Shown one piece after another: positions 16,769 through 23,456 of a stretch of 64,000 nucleotides of DNA; position 1 is the stretch's first letter, and each line of letters opens with the position of its first letter. The notes below the pieces were generated by a model. That model made no database searches. It saw only the letters and a list, made by a program, of their open reading frames with translations, and was not told the DNA's origin. Location of the stretch: positions 40,854-104,853 of the forward strand of contig NZ_WKYV01000013.1 of the NCBI RefSeq assembly GCF_009677585.1, given 5' to 3'. Origin of the DNA: Lactonifactor sp. BIOML-A5 (GTDB lineage Bacteria > Bacillota > Clostridia > Lachnospirales > Lachnospiraceae). Position numbers and translations under genes: made by a program.

Positions 16769-17792
16769 GATTACAAAGGCAAGCGAGGTTCAGGTAAAAA
16801 GCGTGGAATGGCTGTGGTATCCGTATATTCCCTATGGCAAGGTCACGGTCTTGCAGGGCGACGCCGGTGACGGCAAAAGCACCTTGATTCTGAAGCTTGC
16901 CGCAATGCTGACAAGGGGCGAGCCAATGCCCTTTACCGACGGCGAGGGAGCAGAACCGGTCAATGTCATTTACCAGTCCACAGAGGACGACGCAGACGAT
17001 ACGATCGTTCCCCGCTTTATTGCCGCAGGCGGCGATACGGACAGACTGCTGTTCATCAATGAGAAGGAACAGTATCTGAGCTTTTCCGACGAGCGACTGC
17101 TGGAAGCTATCCGACAGACCAAAGCAAAGCTCATTGTCCTTGACCCCTTATCCGCATATATCGGGGAGTCAACCTCGATCAATTCCGCCAATGAAGTCCG
17201 CAGACAGTTTCGACCGCTGATTGACATCGCAAAGGAACAGGGCTGTGCGATTGTCATCGTTCATCATATGAACAAGGCAATCGGGCAGAAAGCACTGAAC
17301 CGTGGCGTTGGTTCGGTGGATATTGTGGGTGCGGCAAGAAGCGTTCTGCTCGTCGGGAGAACCGATAAGGAACGCCCCGATGAGCGAATACTGGCGCAGG
17401 TCAAAAGCAACCTTGCCCCGACAGGAAATGCCATTCTCTTTTCGGTTGACGAGGGCGGTATTCACTGGCTGGAGGAAACCGCAAGGACAGCAGATGAAGT
17501 TTTGGGGAATGTATTTGCGGGAGTCGGCAGACCTGATGAGCAAATGCAGAAAGCAAAAGAAATGCTGTCCGCTTTACTCGCTGACACCCAGCCAAAGCCG
17601 CAGAGCGAAGTGATGCGTCATCTGAAAGAGGCGGGGGTCAGCGAGAGTACGGCAAAAAAAGCAAAAGCACTGCTGGGCATACGCTCTGTGAAACAGGGCG
17701 TGCAGTGGTTTTGGTTGTTGCCGGAGGGCAAGGACGAACAGGATTTCGTGACGGATAAAGACACGAAAAGCTGTGAGGATTTGCCCTTTTAA
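16758..17792 (+). CDS. RepA-like AAA/RecA-fold ATPase
   Basis: 344 residues. Walker A GDAGDGKST at about residues 35-43, Walker B-like KLIVLDPLSAYIGE at about 124-137, and IVIVHHMNKAIGQKALNRGVGSVDIVGAARSVLLVGR as in RSF1010 RepA-type hexameric helicases. The C-terminal part looks like a winged helix (QSEVMRHLKEAGVSESTAKKAKALLG). With the iteron array upstream it suggests replication of the excised IME. No separate initiator is recognised. Confidence 0.85.
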   Translation: MKLEITKASEVQVKSVEWLWYPYIPYGKVTVLQGDAGDGKSTLILKLAAMLTRGEPMPFTDGEGAEPVNVIYQSTEDDADDTIVPRFIAAGGDTDRLLFINEKEQYLSFSDERLLEAIRQTKAKLIVLDPLSAYIGESTSINSANEVRRQFRPLIDIAKEQGCAIVIVHHMNKAIGQKALNRGVGSVDIVGAARSVLLVGRTDKERPDERILAQVKSNLAPTGNAILFSVDEGGIHWLEETARTADEVLGNVFAGVGRPDEQMQKAKEMLSALLADTQPKPQSEVMRHLKEAGVSESTAKKAKALLGIRSVKQGVQWFWLLPEGKDEQDFVTDKDTKSCEDLPF

Positions 17793-18130
17793 GGGAGTCA
17801 AGGGGGAACGCCTTGCCCACCACCTTGCTTGCAAGGTGTAGTGGGTTACACTGCAATGCACCGGGAACGGAAAACGCACGGTTTCCGTTCGGTTGGCAGT
17901 GATTTTTGCGAGCCGCCGGATATGGCGAGCAAAATATCACGGACAACAGCATTGAGGGATTGTTTACGAGCCGCAAAGGACGGTGAGCAAACAAGACCGA
18001 AAGGCGGCAAGAGGTGCTTTGCTGTGTATCAATCGTTCCTCCCGTTCTCCGCAAAATGATACAGAGGAAGATAATTCAACGATACATTCTGAATTATTAC
18101 TTCCTTGAAAATGAAACGATAAGGAGAGAA
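17793..18130 (+). other. IME noncoding region with candidate MOBV oriT
   Basis: The stretch holds the putative oriT at 17833-17856 and GC-rich segments with inverted repeats. An upstream continuation of the relaxase reading frame lacks a ribosome binding site and is not counted. The real start is at 18131. Confidence 0.5.
17833..17856 (+). other. candidate MOBV oriT
   Basis: GTGTAGTGGGTTACACT at about 17836-17852 resembles the RSA sequence TAGTGTGTTA-ACT of MOBV/Pre relaxase origins, including the inverted GTGTA/TACAC arms. It lies about 280 bp upstream of a MOBV relaxase gene, as expected. The match is from memory. Confidence 0.55.
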
Positions 18131-18724
18131 ATGCCTATGGCAAATTACGCGATTATGCGCATAGAAAAACGCAAGCTCGGCGCTGTCGGCAGGATATGCA
18201 ATCACCACGAACGACTGAAAGCCGAGTATAAAAGCAATCCCGATATTGACCCTTCGAGGACGCACCTGAACTATCACATTGTCGAGCCGACGGCAAAATA
18301 CCGCAAGGCAGTACTGGACAGGATTGAAGAAGTCGGAGCTAAGCGAAGAAAGGACAGCGTGGTTATGCAGGACTGTTTCGTGGGCGGAACCCCTGACTGG
18401 CTGAAAGGAAAATCCGTTGAGGAACAGAGAAAATACTTTGATTATGCCTACCGTTTCTTTGAAAACAACTTCAAAAAAGAGAACATCATCTCGGCAGTTG
18501 TGCATTTGGACGAGGCAACTCCCCATATGCATCTTTGCTTTGTTCCGATAACGGATAAGGGCAGATTGTCCTCTAAGGATATTATCGGAGGACCGAAAGG
18601 GCTTGTGGGCTGGCAGGATAAATTCTACGAATATATGCACGAAAAATATACCGACATCACAAGAGGCACACCGGCAAAGGTATCCCACAGCGAAGTCATC
18701 AGACGGCACATTCGCAAACCGTAA
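18131..18724 (+). CDS. MOBV/Pre-type relaxase, C-terminally short
   Basis: 197 residues; ATG at 18131 behind AAGGAGAG. Family features are the N-terminal NYAIMRIEKRK, SRTHLNYHI and the metal-binding HLDEATPHMHLCFVP. Typical Mob/Pre proteins are 300-500 residues, so the C-terminal region is missing: the frame stops after KVSHSEVIRRHIRKP. The catalytic part is complete and might still nick oriT. Whether this short form is active is unknown. Confidence 0.8.
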   Translation: MPMANYAIMRIEKRKLGAVGRICNHHERLKAEYKSNPDIDPSRTHLNYHIVEPTAKYRKAVLDRIEEVGAKRRKDSVVMQDCFVGGTPDWLKGKSVEEQRKYFDYAYRFFENNFKKENIISAVVHLDEATPHMHLCFVPITDKGRLSSKDIIGGPKGLVGWQDKFYEYMHEKYTDITRGTPAKVSHSEVIRRHIRKP

Positions 18725-18741
18725 AAAACAGCACTACAATG

Positions 18742-18756
18742 ACAGTATAAAGATGA
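18742..18756 (+). repeat. internal copy of IME end motif
   Basis: ACAGTATAAAGATGA at 18742-18756 repeats the left-end motif ACAGTTATAAAGATGACA (13573-13590) with one base missing, in the same orientation and 19 bp ahead of the recombinase start. It could be a second recombinase-binding site with a regulatory role, or a scar of deletion, given the truncated relaxase just upstream. Confidence 0.5.
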
Positions 18757-18774
18757 TTTCAGGAGGAAAAGAAG

Positions 18775-20526
18775 ATGACACAGCAGCTTAAGAAAACAGC
18801 CCTTTATTGCAGACTTTCCAAGGACGATGAAAGACAGGGTGAGAGCCTGTCCATTGAAACGCAAAAATCCATGCTCGTGCGCTATGCACAGGAGAACGGA
18901 CTGATACCCTACGAGATTTATGTGGATGACGGGTATTCGGGTTTGAACTTTGACAGACCTGACTTTCAGCGAATGATTGATGATGTTGCAACCGGTAAAA
19001 TCGGTGTGGTAGTTGTTAAGGATTTAAGCCGTTTCGGTCGTGACCATATTGTTGTCGGGCAGTATCAGGAATTGTATTTTCCGTCCAAAAAGGTGCGCTT
19101 TATCGCATTAAATGACGGAATTGATACCCTGAACAGTCACAGCACCGACTATGCGGCACTGAAAAATGTAATCAACGAGTTTTACAGCCGTGATACTTCA
19201 AGGAAGATAAAAGCCGCTTTCCGTTCCAGAGCGAAAGACGGAAAGTATCATTCCAAAACTGCGCCGTTTGGGTATCTGAAAGACCCGGACGATCACAATC
19301 ATCTTATCCCTGACCCGGAAACCGCACCGGTGGTGGTTAAGATTTATGACCTTGTGTTGAAGGGCTGGGGCAATCACCGTATCCGTGATTATCTGAGGGA
19401 AACCAAAGTGCCGGTGCCGTCCTGGTATATGCACATCAGGGGCATTGAGGACAAATCTCATATGTTTCCCGATGAAGAATCCAAGTATATCTGGAGACCC
19501 GATACGCTTCGTCTTTTGATTCGAAACCGTGTGTACTGCGGCGACTGTGTTCTCTGCAAATCCGATACGGTTTTCAAGACAAAAAAACACTTCAAGACAG
19601 ATGAAGCCGACTGGATTACGGTAGAAAACACCCACGAGCCTATTGTATCAAGAGAGACTTGGGAAAGAGCAAACGAGCTGATTGCCGTCAAGCGCAGAGA
19701 ATACAAGAAAACGCTGAACGACGATTTGAATATTTTTTCCGGACTTCTCAAATGCGCTGACTGCGGAAAGGCACTGAGCCGCAGAAAATACGGCTCCAAC
19801 AGTTCCCATATGATTTATGTCTGCGGAACCTATGCTACCTACGGCAGTCATAAATGCACCCAGCACAAAATTTTTGAGGAGGACTTAACGGAGGCAATGC
19901 TTGCCGATATACAGGAATTGTTTTCTGCCGTTAAAAAGGACAAGGCGAAGCTGATTGATCTGCTGATAAAGAACAAGGCAAAAAACGAGGGTAAGGCTCT
20001 GAACACGAAAGACGCACAGTACAAGCGAGTCTGCAAGCGTTTGGAGGAGGTCAATCGCCTTGTGGACAAGTTGTATGAGGACAATATTTCAGGGAAAATC
20101 AATGAAACCAACTTTGTCCGTCTGCTCAGTAAATATCAGCAGGAGCAGGAAAGCATACTTGCCGAAAAAGAAAAGCTGGAAAGCGAAACCGCCGCTGTGC
20201 GTGAAATCCGCAGTTGTGCAGAGCAGTTTGCAGACCTTTTAGAGCGATACGGCGACATTACCGAACTGACGCCTGAAATTCTCAATATGCTGGTGGATAA
20301 AATTATGGTGTATGAGCCGAGAGCTGTTGACGGCGTTATGCGACAGCAGATTGATGTATATTACCGTTATATCGGCGTGGTAAAGCTGGTGGACTACGGC
20401 TCTACCACCTACTACAAGTCCGGCGAGGTGCTGACTGCTGCAAAGAAGCGTGAGAATGCAAAAATGGAAAAGAGAATTGCTGCCGTTAAGGAAGAAATGC
20501 AGAGCGATGAAGCCATTTCAGCATAA
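18775..20526 (+). CDS. large serine recombinase (TnpX-like)
   Basis: 583 residues. The resolvase catalytic domain includes YCRLSKDDE with nucleophile Ser15 and DLSRFGRDH. It is followed by a recombinase domain (KAAFRSRAKDGKYHSKTAPFGYL), a zinc ribbon (CADCGKALSRRK...CGTYATYGSHKCTQH) and a long coiled coil, ending with a DUF4368-like tail. It is the integrase of this IME and should excise it, restoring virD4. AGGAGG precedes the ATG. A terminator follows at 20543-20577. Confidence 0.93.
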   Translation: MTQQLKKTALYCRLSKDDERQGESLSIETQKSMLVRYAQENGLIPYEIYVDDGYSGLNFDRPDFQRMIDDVATGKIGVVVVKDLSRFGRDHIVVGQYQELYFPSKKVRFIALNDGIDTLNSHSTDYAALKNVINEFYSRDTSRKIKAAFRSRAKDGKYHSKTAPFGYLKDPDDHNHLIPDPETAPVVVKIYDLVLKGWGNHRIRDYLRETKVPVPSWYMHIRGIEDKSHMFPDEESKYIWRPDTLRLLIRNRVYCGDCVLCKSDTVFKTKKHFKTDEADWITVENTHEPIVSRETWERANELIAVKRREYKKTLNDDLNIFSGLLKCADCGKALSRRKYGSNSSHMIYVCGTYATYGSHKCTQHKIFEEDLTEAMLADIQELFSAVKKDKAKLIDLLIKNKAKNEGKALNTKDAQYKRVCKRLEEVNRLVDKLYEDNISGKINETNFVRLLSKYQQEQESILAEKEKLESETAAVREIRSCAEQFADLLERYGDITELTPEILNMLVDKIMVYEPRAVDGVMRQQIDVYYRYIGVVKLVDYGSTTYYKSGEVLTAAKKRENAKMEKRIAAVKEEMQSDEAISA

Positions 20527-20542
20527 TTTCCTTTTCAGCCGG

Positions 20543-20577
20543 TAAAGTGTCACTCCCTGTGGGTGGCACTTTTCTTT
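20543..20577 (+). terminator. terminator after serine recombinase
   Basis: AAAGTGTCACTCC and GGGTGGCACTTTT pair around CTGT, with a T-rich tail just before the right IME end. Confidence 0.85.
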
Positions 20578-20585
20578 TGCGGTGA

Positions 20586-20598
20586 TGTCATCTTTATA
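20586..20598 (-). repeat. IME right inverted repeat
   Basis: TGTCATCTTTATA, exact reverse complement of 13578-13590. The AATG core follows at 20610-20613. Confidence 0.75.
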
Positions 20599-20612
20599 CG
20601 TATGTCACTAAT

Positions 20613-21221
20613 GTGAGCCTGCCGGATGACTTTGACAAGCTGCTGGCGACCATGCGCTCCCGCAACATCTCGGTGTCCATCATCATCCAGAACATCGCGC
20701 AGTTAAAGGCATTGTTTGAAAAACAGTGGGAATCCATCATCGGCAACTGCGATGAATTCCTGTACCTGGGCGGCAACGAAACCAGCACCCACAAGCTGAT
20801 CTCCGAGAACTATCTGGGAAAAAGCACCCTCTGGCTGGACACCTATGGGAAAAGCACCGGGCATTCCGGCAGCTACTCCACCAACAACCAACTGACAGGC
20901 CGTGAACTAATGACGCCAGATGAAGTCCGTATGCTGGACAACAATCTGGCGTTGCTTTTTATCCGAGGCGAAGCGCCGCTGATGGACGAAAAATACGACC
21001 TGCTGAAACATCCCAATGTCAAATACACCACAGACGGCGGTGCGCCTGCCTATACGCATGGCGGCACGGAATATGCCGTGGCCGGTCTTTCGGTCAGCCG
21101 CCTTTCACCCGCCGATCTTGCCAATGTGCAGGAGCCGGAAACAACCTTTGAACTTCTGTCCGACGAGGATATGAAGCAAATTTTCCAATTCAAGGAGGAA
21201 CTGCAAAATGAAGCTGTTTAA
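20613..21221 (+). pseudogene. VirD4/TraG coupling protein, 3' part
   Basis: The remaining 202 codons begin with the Val codon GTG of VSLPDDFDKLLATMRSRNISVSIIIQNIAQLKALFE. It includes the conserved NCDEFLYLGGNETSTHKLISENYLG and a C-terminal tail. There is no independent start signal; the codon is read as internal. The sequence is intact, so excision of the IME should restore function. It is followed by a 14-bp overlap with the Maff2 gene, so the T4SS operon continues. Confidence 0.88.
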
Positions 21222-21561
21222 CAAAACCAACATGAAGAACAAGGAGACCCGCCGTCTGCCGATGGGCAAAACCAGCAAGCGCGCCCTCTCCGCTTATGCG
21301 GCTCTGGTGCTGATTCTCTGCTGCACGACCACCACGGCATTTGCCGCCAGCGACCCGCTGACGGTCATCAATAATCTGTCCGAGTTCATCTTTGGCCTGA
21401 TCCGCGCCATCGGTATGATCCTGCTGGGCTTCGGCATCGTGCAGATCGGCCTGTCCCTCAAATCCCACGATCCCAGCCAGCGCGCCAACGGCTTCCTCAC
21501 TCTGGCAGGCGGCGTTATCATCACCTTTGCAAAGGAGATTTTGACCCTGATTACCGGCTGA
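21208..21561 (+). CDS. Maff2-family small membrane protein
   Basis: 117 residues. The second half matches Maff2 (DPLTVINNLSEFIFGLIRAIGMILLGFGIVQIGLSLKSHDPSQRANGFLTLAGGVIITFAKEIL). Two membrane segments lie at about 28-50 and 66-84, with an Ala-Phe-Ala-Ala cleavage-like site near residue 50. Size and location between VirD4 and TrbL fit a VirB2-like pilin or channel subunit. ATG behind AAGGAGG. Confidence 0.85.
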   Translation: MKLFNKTNMKNKETRRLPMGKTSKRALSAYAALVLILCCTTTTAFAASDPLTVINNLSEFIFGLIRAIGMILLGFGIVQIGLSLKSHDPSQRANGFLTLAGGVIITFAKEILTLITG

Positions 21562-21631
21562 TTCAAAACGGCAGTCTGGGGGCGGGCCGGCTGCGGCCTG
21601 CCCCTGACTTCGCCGGAAAGGAGGTTTTTCG

Positions 21632-22468
21632 ATGTCCGATAACTGGGTAGTACAAAATCTGCAAAATGCGCTGGATACCTGGAACAAGTATCTGTCGGAA
21701 ATCTGGCAGCTTATCACACAAAGCCCGGAGCAATTCAAAGGCGGCAACATTTGGAGCGTCATTGTCAACATCCATGATGCGGTGCGCGCCATTGGATTGG
21801 CTCTGTTGGTGCTGTTTTTTGTGGTAGGCGTGATGAAAACCTGCGGCAGCTTTGCCGAGGTCAAAAAGCCGGAACACGCCCTGAAGCTGTTCATCCGATT
21901 TGCCGTTGCAAAAGGTGTTGTGACTTATGGACTGGAACTGATGATGGCCCTATTTAATATCGTGCAGGGAATGGTCAGCACCATTATGAACGCGGCGGGC
22001 TTTGGCTCTGCACAGCAGACCGTTCTGCCGCAGGAGATTATTGACGCAGTAGAAAGCTGCGGTTTCTTTGAGAGCATCCCCCTCTGGGCGGTAACGCTCA
22101 TCGGTGGCCTGTTCATCACCGTGCTTTCTTTCGTGATGATTATGACCGTCTACGGACGATTTTTTAAGCTCTATCTTTACACCGCCATTGCGCCGATGCC
22201 GTTGTCCACCTTCGCCGGAGAGCCGAGCCAAAACGTGGGCAAGAGCTTCATCAAAAGCTATGCGGCAGTTTGTCTGGAGGGGGCCATCATCGTGCTGGCC
22301 TGCATCATTTTCTCCCTGTTTGCTGCATCTCCGCCAGCCGTTGACCCCAATGCAGCGGCTGTCACACAGGTATGGAGTTACGTCGGGGAGCTGCTGTTTA
22401 ATATGCTCGTCCTCGTGGGCGCGGTCAAGATGGCAGACCGCGTGGTGCGCGAGATGATGGGCTTGTAA
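21632..22468 (+). CDS. TrbL/VirB6-like conjugal transfer membrane protein
   Basis: 278 residues with several membrane helices (about 48-70, 82-108, 150-180, 195-235, 245-270) and the typical VVGVMKTCGSF and ATI-PLSTFAGEPSQNVGKSFIKSYAAV segment. VirB6/TrbL forms part of the inner-membrane channel of the mating apparatus. It is part of the T4SS operon. ATG behind AAGGAGG. Confidence 0.88.
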   Translation: MSDNWVVQNLQNALDTWNKYLSEIWQLITQSPEQFKGGNIWSVIVNIHDAVRAIGLALLVLFFVVGVMKTCGSFAEVKKPEHALKLFIRFAVAKGVVTYGLELMMALFNIVQGMVSTIMNAAGFGSAQQTVLPQEIIDAVESCGFFESIPLWAVTLIGGLFITVLSFVMIMTVYGRFFKLYLYTAIAPMPLSTFAGEPSQNVGKSFIKSYAAVCLEGAIIVLACIIFSLFAASPPAVDPNAAAVTQVWSYVGELLFNMLVLVGAVKMADRVVREMMGL

Positions 22469-22483
22469 AGGAGGCGTTTCGTA

Positions 22484-23023
22484 GTGAGTACGGGCAAAGA
22501 ACAGTTGGTGAGATTTGTCGAGGATGCTTTGAAGCAAACGGCAAACTACCAGCATAATCGTGAGATGGGGATGCCAGATGAAGAAAATTATAAAATGAGC
22601 TATCTTTTAGCCGAAGGCAACGTAAACAAACCGAAAAGAGTACTTGCTTATGCGGTCAATTACCAAGCTGTTTTACTCTTTCATCCGATGGAGAAGCCGG
22701 TATATGAATCGTTGCTAAACGATTGGGAGTTTTACTTTGACTATGATCTGTTTCAGTACCTGGAGGGCGGCTGCGACTTAATTGCGATGACACCAGATGC
22801 TCATTCAGGTGTATGGTACGAAATTGCCGAGTATCACGATACCAGCGGAATTGCGTGTACGCAAGGAATGCAGAAATATCTTCATTACTGCAAACTTCAT
22901 GGCATCACGAAAGAAGAACTGACCCGTGAAACGGGATATGATGGTATGGACGTAATGACGCTCTATGATCATCAGGCAATCAAAGGTAGAATAGAAAATC
23001 CCCAAAAAGACTTTGAACGATAA
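22484..23023 (+). CDS. protein of unknown function within T4SS operon
   Basis: 179 residues, acidic and Tyr-rich, starting at GTG behind AAAGGAGG. I recognise no motif or membrane segment. It lies between the TrbL and PrgI genes, which are usually adjacent in Tn1549-like elements, and it is more AT-rich than its neighbours, so it is probably a late insertion. Its position suggests expression with the transfer machinery, for example for entry exclusion, anti-defence or toxin-immunity functions, but none is shown. Confidence 0.5.
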   Translation: MSTGKEQLVRFVEDALKQTANYQHNREMGMPDEENYKMSYLLAEGNVNKPKRVLAYAVNYQAVLLFHPMEKPVYESLLNDWEFYFDYDLFQYLEGGCDLIAMTPDAHSGVWYEIAEYHDTSGIACTQGMQKYLHYCKLHGITKEELTRETGYDGMDVMTLYDHQAIKGRIENPQKDFER

Positions 23024-23042
23024 TGAATAGGAGGAAGATATT

Positions 23043-23456
23043 TTGGAAGTCAAGATCAATCGAGAAATCCGTAATTACACGGAGAGTATGTTTTTTGGGC
23101 TGTCCATGCGGCAGTTCATCTTTTCGGTACTGGCCTGCGGTGTAGCCGTGGGCCTTTACTTTATCCTGCGCCCCTACTTCGGCGTAGAAACCCTTTCCTG
23201 GATGTGCATTTTGGGAGCGGCCCCCTTTGCCCTGCTGGGGTTCATCACCTATCACGGCATGACGGCGGAGCAGTTCATCTGGACATGGCTGCGCTCGGAG
23301 ATGCTGGAACCTAAAGAACTTAAATTTCATGACTGCAACTACTACTATGTGGCCCTCAAAGGAAGCATCGAGGAAGCGCAGAACGGCAGTTCCGGCAGAA
23401 AGCGCAAACACCATCCGAAATCCCTGAGCAAGCGAAAGGAGGAAAAGCATGATTAA
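23043..23456 (+). CDS. PrgI-family membrane protein
   Basis: 137 residues starting at TTG behind GGAGGAAG. The N-terminus EVKINREIRNYTESMFFGLSMRQFIFSVLACGVAVGLYFIL and the second membrane segment (LSWMCILGAAPFALLGFITY) identify the PrgI group, a VirB3-like T4SS component. A basic C-terminal tail follows. It overlaps the VirB4 gene by 8 bp. Confidence 0.88.
   Translation: MEVKINREIRNYTESMFFGLSMRQFIFSVLACGVAVGLYFILRPYFGVETLSWMCILGAAPFALLGFITYHGMTAEQFIWTWLRSEMLEPKELKFHDCNYYYVALKGSIEEAQNGSSGRKRKHHPKSLSKRKEEKHD

Larger units (their letters stand above)
13565..20613. mobile_element. nested integrative mobilisable element (7,045 bp)
   Basis: The boundaries are defined by the split virD4 reading frame: AATG occurs at 13565-13568 and again at 20610-20613. 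Just inside both ends, TATAAAGATGACA (13578-13590) recurs inverted at 20586-20598, a 13-bp perfect inverted repeat. The element encodes a large serine recombinase (which uses short core sequences such as this), a MOBV relaxase fragment, a RepA-like ATPase, TnpV and cargo. IMEs with serine recombinases inside ICE transfer genes are known from streptococci and related Firmicutes. Confidence 0.9.
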
